DNA of 64,000 nt from an uncultured Bacteroidota bacterium. Its GTDB lineage: Bacteria > Bacteroidota > Bacteroidia > Bacteroidales > 4484-276. Under the pieces are notes generated by a model. It was given only the letters and a program-made list of their open reading frames with translations. It made no database searches and was not told the DNA's origin. The translations under genes were made by a program, and so were the position numbers. The DNA is taken from contig CAJATL010000206.1 of assembly GCA_903944895.1 (NCBI GenBank), positions 1 through 64,000 of the forward strand. The letters are read 5' to 3'. This document shows, in pieces, positions 29,314 through 37,844 of the stretch (the first letter of the stretch is position 1; the number at the start of each line of letters is the position of its first letter).

Positions 29314-29356
29314 CAAATAACAAAATTCAAATCTCAAATCTCAAAATTCAAAAAAC
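29311..29356. repeat. Dispersed A-rich intergenic repeat (CAAAATTCAAATC type)
   Basis: Runs of CAAAATTCAAATC and CTCAAATC fill the first part of the iorA-iorB spacer. Related runs occur at 36619-36655, 39388-39429 (inverted) and 48838-48860. No coding frame is present. Confidence 0.6.
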
Positions 29357-29459
29357 AATATTGATTTTGCGGGAAATTGAATAGATGGAAGGTTTTAGTT
29401 TTTTGCGTTATGCGCTTTGCTCTCTGCGCTAAAAAAAAATTATAAAAGATATTTGATTC

Positions 29460-30050
29460 ATGAAAAAAGACATCATTCTTGCCGGAGTAGGCGGACAGGG
29501 AATTCTCACAATTGCAGCAACTATCGGATGGGCTGCGGTTGAGGCCGGACTATTTTTAAAACAGGCCGAAGTTCATGGCATGAGCCAGCGTGGTGGCGAC
29601 GTTCAGAGTAACCTGCGGTTGTCGGATAAAGACATTGCCTCCGACCTTATCCCTTTCGGGAAAGCCGACATGATCCTGTCGGTAGAACCGCTCGAATCGC
29701 TCAGGTATTTGCCAATGTTATCGCCAAAAGGCTGGCTCATCACCAACATCGAGCCATTTATCAACATCCCCAATTATCCCGAAATGGACGCCATCATGGC
29801 TGAGATCGAAAAACTCCCGTTTTTTGTAGCCCTCGACGCCGAACTTATTGCCAAAGAAATTGGCTCGGTGCGCTCGGCAAACATGGTGATGCTTGGCGCT
29901 GCTTCTCCATTCCTCGACATTGACTATCATTTTCTCGAAAACGCCATATCCAAGCTTTTTGGTAAAAAGGGCGACAAAATTGTCGGGCAAAACCTGGAAG
30001 CCATGAAAGCTGGCCGGAAAGTGGCAGAGGAGAAAATCGGGGGGAGATAG
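29460..30050 (+). CDS. iorB: Indolepyruvate:ferredoxin oxidoreductase beta subunit
   Basis: 196 residues of the pyruvate/ketoisovalerate oxidoreductase gamma-type domain. The signature GVGGQGILTIAATIG at the N-terminus and VHGMSQRGGDVQSNLRLS near residues 40-58 are typical of IorB, which binds the CoA side of the substrate and pairs with IorA. The length is normal. It follows iorA on the same strand after a 146-bp spacer that contains a dispersed A-rich repeat, an unusually long gap for a two-subunit operon; I see no terminator or promoter in the gap. Together the pair would let the cell ferment aromatic amino acids released by its secreted peptidases. Confidence 0.93.
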   Translation: MKKDIILAGVGGQGILTIAATIGWAAVEAGLFLKQAEVHGMSQRGGDVQSNLRLSDKDIASDLIPFGKADMILSVEPLESLRYLPMLSPKGWLITNIEPFINIPNYPEMDAIMAEIEKLPFFVALDAELIAKEIGSVRSANMVMLGAASPFLDIDYHFLENAISKLFGKKGDKIVGQNLEAMKAGRKVAEEKIGGR

Positions 30051-30116
30051 CACTATCTTGGGCCGTTGAGATTCATGAGCTTTCGTTGTGTTGATTCCGG
30101 CACGAAAAATATATAA

Positions 30117-30446
30117 TCAGAATCCAGCTATCATTTTTACAGTAGCTTTTACCTCACCCGATAAGCCATTCAAATCATTTTCGGTAATGAATTCATCCAC
30201 CAGTTGACCGGCAATGATAAACAGATAAGTTGATCCCGACATACGATCGTATCTTTGGGCAATATGTTTATCAAAATCAATGATTTTCTTGTACAATTTA
30301 TGATAGGTATCCTGATTGTTTGTCCGCTTGTTTTTCCAATCGTCCAAAATAGTGTCAGCTTCAAACAATCCTTTAGCAAACTCCTGCTGCAAGCCCTTTT
30401 CGATAATTTCACGGACAGCTTTTTTGTCGGATTTTGATAATTCCAT
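30117..30446 (-). CDS. Small hypothetical protein
   Basis: 109 residues, no signal peptide and no TM segment. The sequence is mostly helical and charged (KSDKKAVREIIEKGLQQEF, then LYKKIIDFDKHIAQRYDRM and a hydrophobic LFIIAGQLVDEFI). The start at 30446 is preceded by an A-rich leader with AAGGAA about 8 nt upstream (read on the minus strand). It converges on iorB 66 bp away. I do not recognise a family. It looks real because the frame is compact, balanced in composition and bounded by proper spacing, but its function is unknown. Confidence 0.6.
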   Translation of the reverse strand: MELSKSDKKAVREIIEKGLQQEFAKGLFEADTILDDWKNKRTNNQDTYHKLYKKIIDFDKHIAQRYDRMSGSTYLFIIAGQLVDEFITENDLNGLSGEVKATVKMIAGF

Positions 30447-30725
30447 GATTTTATTCCTTTAAGTTAATTTTTATCAAAAGTATAAATTTTGGATATTATG
30501 GACTTAGCTGTAACTTCTGAAAACGGAATTTTACCAACCGATTCCCCCGAATAAACAGGCACACTTTGGAACGTTTTGTGCAAAATAAAGCCCCGACCAG
30601 GGCGGAGCGAAAGGTTTATAAAAGTGAAGGTAAGCAGCATCGCAGCGTGGTAATGTTCCTGGATTTTTTTAAAAACGACAACAAACCGGTTTTGGAAAAA
30701 GGGGTTCTAAACCAAAGGGTTGTCT

Positions 30726-31916
30726 TTACTCAGCCACAATCCTGCATTTGAGAATCCGCAAAGGAGCTTCGTCGTTTTGTTTTAAGCCAGGCGTGTAAAC
30801 AAATCCATCTTTAAACTTAAAACTTCCCATCCTCGAAAGCAAATCATAGCCTTCAATTTTGAATTCTGATTTTCCAAGAAATTTTCCATCAATGGAGTAA
30901 GCCTGAAAAGCATAATCCTGGTTTTGCTGGTTGGTGTAAACAAAGAACAGGCAATTGTTTTTGTCGTCCAGAATCAGTTTATAATAGTTGGGCAGATAAT
31001 CAGGAAAAAAGCCTTTTGCTTTAACCTTTTCGGCGTAAGCCACATCAAGGCCGTTTTTTTGAAGTCTTTCTTTAAAATTCTGATAATACTCCTCTTTTTC
31101 CTGTTCACCAATTTTGATAGGTTCGGTGTTTATTTTGAATGCTGATTTCTGATATTTACCATTCACCTTTGTAAACAAAACAATTTGGTCGGTTGCATTA
31201 TCTGCCACAATAAGCCTGTCGTCGCTGGTAACCCTGAGTATTTGCCTGCCGGCTGAATAAGGTGCTCCATAGCTGATGATTGACTTTTCGGCTGGAATGC
31301 TGATTCTTGAAGGTTCATCATTGGATTTGGTGATTTCATCGAAAACCTTGTACGTTCCGGTGGAATATTCAACTTCGGCAAGCACGCTTTTGGATTGATT
31401 TCCGGCTACCGGAACATGTCCCCAAACGATCAGGTTACCCGATTTTAGAGGATAAACACCAAGTGGCATAAAATCAATCGTAATCATTTTTACAAAATTT
31501 CCCTGAAGGTCGAAAAAGTTAATGCGCCCCTGATTGTCGCTTACAACCAGCAATTTGTCGTTTAAAATACCGTCGAAGCTTTGGTTATTTACAAATTCGC
31601 CAGGCTTGCTGCCTTTTTTTCCAAAGGTTTTTACGATATGGCCTGTTTTATCGAGAATAGTAATTGTAAAAGTATTGCGGTCGGAGATAAATATCTGCTC
31701 CTCAGGTCCAACAATAACCTGTTTCATCAAACCGGCTTTTTCGGCAGCATTGGTTTTTGTTTCATCCTGGAAAAGTGTTTTCCAGTCGGCGTTGGGTAAA
31801 AATGAGGTCTCTGGAACAAGTTTTAATGCGCTGGCATTGAAGTTAATTGGCTGCGCCCACCCGATCGAAATCATCAGGAACAGAGAAATCGTCATGCTCA
31901 AAGTTTTTGCTTTCAT
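30726..31916 (-). CDS. Secreted 6-bladed beta-propeller protein
   Basis: 396 residues with a signal peptide (MKAKTLSMTISLFLMISIGWAQP). The body has NHL/6-bladed propeller repeats: KQVIVGPEEQIFISDRNTFTI, the blade turn KTFGKKGSKPGEF, and DDRLIVADNATDQI. This is the family often annotated as 6-bladed beta-propeller in Bacteroidetes, usually of unknown ligand. It lies 11 bp after the anti-sigma-like gene in the same direction, so it is probably the third gene of the sigma/anti-sigma operon. That suggests a propeller under control of, or sensed through, the ECF system (inference). No catalytic motif is visible. Confidence 0.85.
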   Translation of the reverse strand: MKAKTLSMTISLFLMISIGWAQPINFNASALKLVPETSFLPNADWKTLFQDETKTNAAEKAGLMKQVIVGPEEQIFISDRNTFTITILDKTGHIVKTFGKKGSKPGEFVNNQSFDGILNDKLLVVSDNQGRINFFDLQGNFVKMITIDFMPLGVYPLKSGNLIVWGHVPVAGNQSKSVLAEVEYSTGTYKVFDEITKSNDEPSRISIPAEKSIISYGAPYSAGRQILRVTSDDRLIVADNATDQIVLFTKVNGKYQKSAFKINTEPIKIGEQEKEEYYQNFKERLQKNGLDVAYAEKVKAKGFFPDYLPNYYKLILDDKNNCLFFVYTNQQNQDYAFQAYSIDGKFLGKSEFKIEGYDLLSRMGSFKFKDGFVYTPGLKQNDEAPLRILKCRIVAE

Positions 31917-31927
31917 GATAAATATTT

Positions 31928-32401
31928 TTAATTGTTAAGTTCGATAACAGTACAAATCAGTTCTTTCTGGTGCCAGCAGCGGTTTGGGCTGATGTAATAA
32001 TCCAGTTCGTTGTCACAGGAGGTTTGGTTTATAGTTGATCCTTCAAAAGAAGGGTTGGTGTTTGGCAGCGGTTTTTTATTATCGAAAAGCCAGAAACTTA
32101 ATGGCAAAGCTACAACAACAAGGATTGCTGCTGCATAACGCAAAACAACCTGCCACATCGGAAGAGCCTTTGGTTTTTGGGATATTGATTTTGAAATGAT
32201 GGATCCGACTGGTGGAATTGAAAACGATTCCTGCGGGTTCAGGCTTGCAAGCACGTCGAGGGCTTCTTGCCGTTTCGTCCGGATGGTTTCAAAAATTTCA
32301 TATTGGTCCGGATTTTCCTTCAGGATTTTCTCTACCACTAAAGCCTCTTCAGCCGAAGCCTGTCCATCTAAATATTTCAAGAAAAGCACTTCGTTATTCA
32401 T
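31928..32401 (-). CDS. Single-pass membrane anti-sigma-like protein
   Basis: 157 residues. A cytoplasmic N-terminal helical part (LFLKYLDGQASAEEALVVEKIL...) resembles the start of Bacteroidetes anti-sigma proteins; one TM helix lies near 86-106 (VVLRYAAAILVVVALPLSFWLF); and a short periplasmic tail carries two Cys (SCDNEL and NRCWH). It overlaps the sigma gene by 8 bp, the usual sign of a cognate pair with translational coupling. It differs from FecR-type proteins in having no C-terminal FecR domain, so the signal is not obviously TonB-linked. The role as anti-sigma is inferred from position and topology. Confidence 0.75.
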   Translation of the reverse strand: MNNEVLFLKYLDGQASAEEALVVEKILKENPDQYEIFETIRTKRQEALDVLASLNPQESFSIPPVGSIISKSISQKPKALPMWQVVLRYAAAILVVVALPLSFWLFDNKKPLPNTNPSFEGSTINQTSCDNELDYYISPNRCWHQKELICTVIELNN

Positions 32402-32900
32402 GATTTTTTGTTTTGATGGTTTCTGATATTTTTCCGATAATCCGCCACAGCGTTTTTCCGACCGAGTTTATTGGAATCCCACTGGCTTCCGACATTTCAC
32501 GATACGATAATCCATCCTGATACATCAGAATCAAAAGCCTGCTTTGCGGTTTAAGCTGCCCGATAAAATTTTTGACCAAAGCCGTATTTTCATCATTTAT
32601 CAGCAAGCTTTCGGGTGTACTGGTTTCGACAGGATTTCCATGCAGACCAAGCTCAATTTCGTTGTGCCGGTTTTTGTTGTGAATGGCATTCAGGCAAAGA
32701 TTTCCGGCTACTTTGTAAAGCCATGCTTTGGTGTTTTCGATTTCTTTGCCTTGCTGGTTCATCCGTTCATAGTATTTGATAAATGTTTCCTGCGCAATGT
32801 CCAAAGCACTTTCGCGGCTATTTAAAAACCTGAAGCAAAACTTAACGATGGCCTCGTAATTTTGCGCATAAAGTTTTTCAAACTGTGCTTTGTTTTCCAT
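32394..32900 (-). CDS. ECF-type RNA polymerase sigma factor
   Basis: 168 residues from the Met at 32900 (MENKAQFEKLYAQ), chosen because it begins just before sigma region 2; an upstream Met at 32942 would add 14 residues. Region 2 is visible in FRFLNSRESALDIAQETFIKYYERM and region 4 in LLILMYQDGLSYREMSEASGIPINSVGKTLWR, a helix-turn-helix that recognises the -35 element. It heads a three-gene operon with the membrane anti-sigma-like protein and a secreted propeller. Autoregulation is usual for such operons, but I could not pick out the target promoter. Confidence 0.93.
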   Translation of the reverse strand: MENKAQFEKLYAQNYEAIVKFCFRFLNSRESALDIAQETFIKYYERMNQQGKEIENTKAWLYKVAGNLCLNAIHNKNRHNEIELGLHGNPVETSTPESLLINDENTALVKNFIGQLKPQSRLLILMYQDGLSYREMSEASGIPINSVGKTLWRIIGKISETIKTKNHE

Positions 32901-32966
32901 ACTGTTAGATATATGAACATCCGAAACAAGGATTTGTGACAAAAAAAAGATGAATCTATAAAAAAA

Positions 32967-32988
32967 TTGCCGGGGTTAATTCCGGCAA
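32967..32988 (-). terminator. Rho-independent terminator of the ABC/M1 gene
   Basis: Arms TTGCCGG/CCGGCAA with an 8-nt loop. On the minus strand the hairpin is followed by six or more T. It lies about 10 nt after the stop at 32998. Confidence 0.85.
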
Positions 32989-32997
32989 CTCAATTTA

Positions 32998-35900
32998 TTA
33001 TAGTTCTTCTGGCTTTCGCAGATTATCTTCAGGCAGCCTGTCAACAAGGTAGTTGTAAGGATCTATGCCTACCTGGTAAGGCTTTTCTTTGGTTCGGAAA
33101 GTAAAAGTGTTTTCCTTCCGGTCGAATTTTAATCGTTCGTAAATCAACGCTTTGCCGAGGTTTTTCTTATCGTTGGGTTCGGCAAACACGCCAATATCAA
33201 TATAGTCCGCAACCGGGACAGCGGTTTCGGTACCCAGCGAATCGGAAACAAATTTTTCGGAACTTGTCTTCACCGTAATTTCATACTCACCGCCGGTTTT
33301 CCGGTAGGTTGTCTCAAGAACCCTGTTATTAAAAAGGGTGATATTCTCAAATAAATCATTAATCACGTATTGCAGACTATCCGGCGTAACCTGTCTGAAA
33401 GCGCGTATCGCTGACCAGGAAGTAGGGTAGGGGGGATTCTGGTAAGCAAACGAATCAATAAGCATCCGTAAGGCCGAATTGACGCTGTCTTCGCCAATCA
33501 TTTCCTTGAGATAATACATCACCACGCTGCCTTTTTGATAATGAATATATCCCTGGCTTTCAGTCTTCATGAGCGGGCGTTCGGCTTCCGGCTCCGAGCT
33601 TCTTCCGCGGAGGTAGCCATCCATCTCGTATTTGAGGAACTTTTTCATCTTGTCTTTTCCATACTCTTTTTCCATTACCATGAGTGCCGAATATTGCGAG
33701 AAACTTTCGCTCATCATCTCGCTGCCCTGCATGCCGGCACCACAAACCTGGTGAGCCCAGTATTGGTGAGCCATTTCGTGGGCAACAACATAAAATACCT
33801 GGTCGATATCATCTTTGGTGACTTCACGCAAATCAACAATAAACCCGATTCCTTCGCTGTAAGGCATGGTACCAGGGAAGGATTGGGCAAAGCTGCTATA
33901 GCGAGGGAATTCAATTATCCTGCACTGTTTGTGATAATAAGGCCCGAAATTAGATGTGTAATATTCGAGTGATTTCCTGAGGCTGCCAAGCATGTTGGGA
34001 ACATTATATTCGTGCTCTTTGGTATAATAAACTTCGAGGTCAACGCCGTTCCACTTTTCACGGGCAACTTCATAGCGTGCCGAAACAAACGAGTAAAAAT
34101 TGAATGATTTATGGTCGAGGCGGTAGTTGAAATAATTCCTGCCATTGGCTTCCCATTTTTTAATCAGGCTTCCCGGAGCAACGGCAATCTGGTCAGGTGC
34201 TGTGCTGATAACGGTGTTTACTTCCACCCAATCGGCATCGGTGAGGAAATAGGTGTTTTTTCTGGCTACCAGATTGTTTTCATCCAGTTTCGGCATCCTG
34301 ATGCGGGGAGGAAGCTTCAGTTTTACACGTTTATTTTTATCAGTAATTTCAAATAGGTTGCTGTAGCCCAGTGAAGGCATAATATCGGTGTTATTAAAAA
34401 AAGTGCCATTCTGCGTAAGCTGCGTAAAACTAACCTCGTTTTCAAAACCACGGCTGATGCTCCACAGATCAACTTTTATTAAAAGTGAATCTTTAGGAAG
34501 TAATGGCTTTTCAAGTGTATAAATCCTGTAATTTAAACGGTTGTCGCGTAAATTTAATTTGCTGCCAGCAATGGTTATCTGCACGCTGTCGGTGAGTTGG
34601 GGCATGGTGAAATGCAGTTCATCAATTGTTGAATCCGAAATGTTTCTGACCCAGGCATCAATACTTGCCGTCATGCTCCGCTGGTATGGCATCAGGTCAA
34701 TATTGAAATTGAGTCTGTAAAACCTGGGTTGCACCAGATTTTCGTACTTTTTATAGGTTTTTTCATAATCTACCTGTTTGGTTTCGCTTTCTTTGGGTGA
34801 ATCGTACGAATTCAAAACTTTGGTGTTGTAATACACAAAACTGCCGCAAATCACAAAAACCAGCAAAAGGGCAAACCCGGCAATTTTATTCTTTAAAAGC
34901 AGGATTTTGGAAGTTTTAAGCCTGTTCACAAAACCATATTCCTTGCCCCGGATAAAGAAGGTAAAAGCCACCAAAGCAATGATAGCACTTGCCAGAATCC
35001 AGTAAATATTAAACCAGGTTAGTGATGTTACAAACGGCCCGAAGGCATTCATATCGGAATAGGTCACGGATGGCGTGCCGCCGAATTTAAGCATGTTGCT
35101 GTTAATTTCGAGTATGCCCCATAAAAACTGATTCAGGATCAAAAAAGCGACAAAAGCAAAATAGGCAATGTACCTGTTATTGATGACGTAATGTAAAAAC
35201 AGGGCGACAACAATCAGGTAAGCGAATGAAAGTGCATCCATGATCATCAGCGATTTTACATAAACATCAAACTGGTAGCGAAAATACCCGAAAAAGGTTT
35301 GAGCAACCATACCTTCGATAATCGAAAGGAAAATGACAAGTTCGGTTGCTATCAGCATGGCAATGAGTTTGGAAGTGAACAGCATTCCGGCTTTCACGGG
35401 CGTGGCATCCTGAATTTCATCAATTTTGGCATCTCGTTCTTTCCAGATCAGAACGCCGGTGTAAAAGGTTATGATGCCGATAAGGAAAAGATAAAACGAA
35501 CCGCGGATACTGTCGATTACATCATAAGTTACCGGATATTGATCAACGCCGTACCGGCCGGTAAAACTGGTGATGCTACCCAGGAGATTTAAAAGCCCAA
35601 GAATTACAATGATGATAAACGTAGGATTTTTGATGATGGCTTTGGTTTCGAAACGAATTAGGTACCACAACATGCGAAACGAAAAACGTGAATTATCGGG
35701 AGTTTTGTAAACGGTGGCCACTGAAACGATGCTGTGTTCTTCCTTTTTATCTTCCTTGATTTTCTTAACTTTTTCTTTGCGGGTGTTAAATGAAAACCTG
35801 AAATACGAAAATGCGAGAATTGCAGCACTCACGCCAATCCAGATCATCCTATTAAAAAGCAATGCTCCGGCAAGTGGGACTGCATGAAGGTTTTTCTCGT

Positions 35901-36573
35901 CAATGGTCATATATTTTGCGATAATTCCCTGTGGCCTGAAACCAAACGGATCTAGAATATTGGCCAGCCACTCTTTCTCGATATCGGCAGTAAAACCTGA
36001 CGAGACCACATAGAAAACCAGGATCAGCATAGCTCCTACAAACGAAACAATATTATTCCTGTAAAGGATGGCCAGGCCAAACAAGATTACTCCGGCGATG
36101 ATGGTGTTTGGGATTCCGAAAGTTAGTAAACCCAGCAAATGCCCCGACCAGATTACATCACTGTACCTTTCGGTCTGTACCCATGGCATCAATGGACCAA
36201 TGAGGCTTCCTAAAGAAACACCAAGCAACGGAATGATTGAAATCGTAATCGCACCGATGAATTTCCCAAAGAAATAATCACGTTTACGGATGGGCGACGA
36301 AAATACAAACTGGTACATCCCGTATTGAAAATCGCGGTTAGCCGATGCGTTCATGAAGGCGGTTGTCATGAGTAAACTCACGAGTGACATTACACCGTAA
36401 TAGGTTTGAATGACGTAAGGCGCATTTTTATGCACGCTTCCAACGGCTCCGCCAATATTTACATGGTCTGACGAAACTGCCCCAAAAACCATGAGCGAAT
36501 TCACCAACAGGAAAATCCACACCATGGGTGAATTTAACCAGTATTTCCATTCGTGTTTGATAAATATCCACAT
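32998..36573 (-). CDS. ABC-2 type permease fused to an M1-like metallopeptidase domain
   Basis: 1191 residues. The N-terminal 560 or so hold two ABC-2-type permease halves with about twelve TM segments. The C-terminal half is extracytoplasmic with the M1 aminopeptidase fold: zinc motif H932-E933-MA-H936 and a third ligand in SESFSQYS (E956), plus a beta-rich N-terminal M1 subdomain. There are 19 residues between the last His and the Glu; gluzincins usually have 18, but related fusion proteins appear to share this spacing. The next gene downstream in reading order, at 36649, is its ATPase. The likely role is export or membrane-protein remodelling coupled to peptide processing; the substrate is unknown. 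Confidence 0.9.
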   Translation of the reverse strand: MWIFIKHEWKYWLNSPMVWIFLLVNSLMVFGAVSSDHVNIGGAVGSVHKNAPYVIQTYYGVMSLVSLLMTTAFMNASANRDFQYGMYQFVFSSPIRKRDYFFGKFIGAITISIIPLLGVSLGSLIGPLMPWVQTERYSDVIWSGHLLGLLTFGIPNTIIAGVILFGLAILYRNNIVSFVGAMLILVFYVVSSGFTADIEKEWLANILDPFGFRPQGIIAKYMTIDEKNLHAVPLAGALLFNRMIWIGVSAAILAFSYFRFSFNTRKEKVKKIKEDKKEEHSIVSVATVYKTPDNSRFSFRMLWYLIRFETKAIIKNPTFIIIVILGLLNLLGSITSFTGRYGVDQYPVTYDVIDSIRGSFYLFLIGIITFYTGVLIWKERDAKIDEIQDATPVKAGMLFTSKLIAMLIATELVIFLSIIEGMVAQTFFGYFRYQFDVYVKSLMIMDALSFAYLIVVALFLHYVINNRYIAYFAFVAFLILNQFLWGILEINSNMLKFGGTPSVTYSDMNAFGPFVTSLTWFNIYWILASAIIALVAFTFFIRGKEYGFVNRLKTSKILLLKNKIAGFALLLVFVICGSFVYYNTKVLNSYDSPKESETKQVDYEKTYKKYENLVQPRFYRLNFNIDLMPYQRSMTASIDAWVRNISDSTIDELHFTMPQLTDSVQITIAGSKLNLRDNRLNYRIYTLEKPLLPKDSLLIKVDLWSISRGFENEVSFTQLTQNGTFFNNTDIMPSLGYSNLFEITDKNKRVKLKLPPRIRMPKLDENNLVARKNTYFLTDADWVEVNTVISTAPDQIAVAPGSLIKKWEANGRNYFNYRLDHKSFNFYSFVSARYEVAREKWNGVDLEVYYTKEHEYNVPNMLGSLRKSLEYYTSNFGPYYHKQCRIIEFPRYSSFAQSFPGTMPYSEGIGFIVDLREVTKDDIDQVFYVVAHEMAHQYWAHQVCGAGMQGSEMMSESFSQYSALMVMEKEYGKDKMKKFLKYEMDGYLRGRSSEPEAERPLMKTESQGYIHYQKGSVVMYYLKEMIGEDSVNSALRMLIDSFAYQNPPYPTSWSAIRAFRQVTPDSLQYVINDLFENITLFNNRVLETTYRKTGGEYEITVKTSSEKFVSDSLGTETAVPVADYIDIGVFAEPNDKKNLGKALIYERLKFDRKENTFTFRTKEKPYQVGIDPYNYLVDRLPEDNLRKPEEL

Positions 36574-36618
36574 TTTGCTATAGTTTTATTAACTGTTTTA
36601 TAAATGATGCTTTATTAG

Positions 36619-36655
36619 CAAAAAATCACAAAATTCAAATCACAAAATTCAAATC
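36619..36655. repeat. Dispersed A-rich repeat overlapping a stop codon
   Basis: Two 16-nt copies of ATCACAAAATTCAAAT type lie between the ATPase and permease genes. The distal end overlaps the ATPase stop codon at 36649, so the last residues of that protein come from the repeat edge. Confidence 0.6.
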
Positions 36656-37521
36656 AATTGGTTTAGTTTGGCAAAAAACACATCTTCGAGGGTTTCTTCG
36701 GCGCGAAGAAAGCCGTCATTTAAGGTGGTTTCCGAGAAAACATGAATCAATGGTTTGCCTCCGACCAGTTTGTTGGATACAATTTTATACGCTTCCTGAT
36801 AAGCTGGCAATTCGGTTTTTTCCACTTTTTTCTCCCAAACTTTTCCTTTAACAGAAAGCAAGGCATCGTCGGTATTTCCGCTGAAGAGAACTTTTCCATC
36901 GTTCATGATGGCCATGCGGGTGCAGAGTTCGCGTACATCCTGTACAATATGCGTGGAAAGGATAACAATGATATTTTCGCCTATTTCGCTGAGGATATTA
37001 TAAAAGCGGTTGCGCTCGCCGGGATCGAGGCCGGCAGTAGGTTCGTCAACAATGACAAGTTTAGGATTTCCGATGAGCGACTGGGCAATCCCGAAACGTT
37101 GCCGCATACCGCCGCTAAAGCTACTCACCGATTTTTTGCGGAGTTCGTAAAGATTGGTTTTTACCAGGAGCTGGTTTACCATTTCTTTACGTTCGGCACG
37201 ATTGGAAAAACCTTTGAGCAGTGCAAGGTGGTCAAGAAGTTCAATAGCCGAAGTGCGAGGATAAACGCCGAATTCCTGAGGCAGATAACCAAGAATTTTG
37301 CGCACCGATTCTTTATCGTTCAGTACGTCAATTTCACCAAGTGTTACTGTGCCACTGTCGGCATCCTGCAAGGTTGCCAGGGTGCGCATGAGCGACGATT
37401 TTCCGGCGCCATTTGGACCAAGTAGTCCGAACATTCCTTTTCCAATGGTCAGGCTCACATCGTTGAGCGCCACAACGCCATTGCTGTATTGCTTGCTGAG
37501 GTTTTTAATCTGTAAATCCAT
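36649..37521 (-). CDS. ABC transporter ATP-binding protein
   Basis: 290 residues, a cytoplasmic ATPase with all the motifs: Walker A GPNGAGKSS (residues 35-43), Q-loop LPQEFG (80-85), signature SFSGGMRQR (134-142), Walker B LVIVDEP (155-161), D-loop AGLDP and the switch His in LSTHIVQD. It lies directly upstream of the fused permease/M1 gene on the same strand (75-bp spacer), so the two probably form one exporter. The C-terminal 60 residues are the variable accessory part usual in the multidrug or lantibiotic-type ATPases. The substrate cannot be told from the sequence. Confidence 0.95.
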   Translation of the reverse strand: MDLQIKNLSKQYSNGVVALNDVSLTIGKGMFGLLGPNGAGKSSLMRTLATLQDADSGTVTLGEIDVLNDKESVRKILGYLPQEFGVYPRTSAIELLDHLALLKGFSNRAERKEMVNQLLVKTNLYELRKKSVSSFSGGMRQRFGIAQSLIGNPKLVIVDEPTAGLDPGERNRFYNILSEIGENIIVILSTHIVQDVRELCTRMAIMNDGKVLFSGNTDDALLSVKGKVWEKKVEKTELPAYQEAYKIVSNKLVGGKPLIHVFSETTLNDGFLRAEETLEDVFFAKLNQLI

Positions 37522-37653
37522 AAACTTGAATTATTTCTTTTGAACAATGAAATTATAAGCCATTTGACGACTTTGAGAGGTTAAAGTTACACGAATTATT
37601 TGGTTCCCGGAATTTCGGCGTAAATGTAACATGATGAGTTCCGGCCTTTACAA

Positions 37654-37713
37654 GAGTTCCGAACCTTCCAAGGGTTCGGAACTCTAAAAAAAAACCACCC
37701 CGGAATGGAGTGG
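37654..37713 (-). terminator. Terminator of the lipoprotein gene plus adjacent hairpin
   Basis: On the minus strand, CCACTCC (37707-37713) and GGGGTGG (37695-37701) form a stem followed by nine T. Further on, a perfect 12-bp hairpin (37654-37665 and 37673-37684, arm GAGTTCCGAACC) lies in the same spacer. The first is a good terminator for the gene ending at 37845; the second has no known role. Apart from these, 37522-37844 holds a variant of the CCCGATAGC palindrome near 37754. Confidence 0.7.
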
Positions 37714-37844
37714 CTTTTTAAAATATTTACGCAAAGAGACTTAAATTTCTCCCGATAGCCCCGATATCTGGTGGGATCGGGATACATAGCGGCATTACAA
37801 ATGTCGCTTAGCCGGGGTTTAAAAGTAATAAACAAAAAAATAAA

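Noticed and set aside
30566-30751. 61-codon plus-strand frame
   Set aside because: Overlaps the end of the propeller gene and has no recognisable features.
36742-37425. 227-codon plus-strand frame
   Set aside because: Antisense shadow of the ABC ATPase gene.
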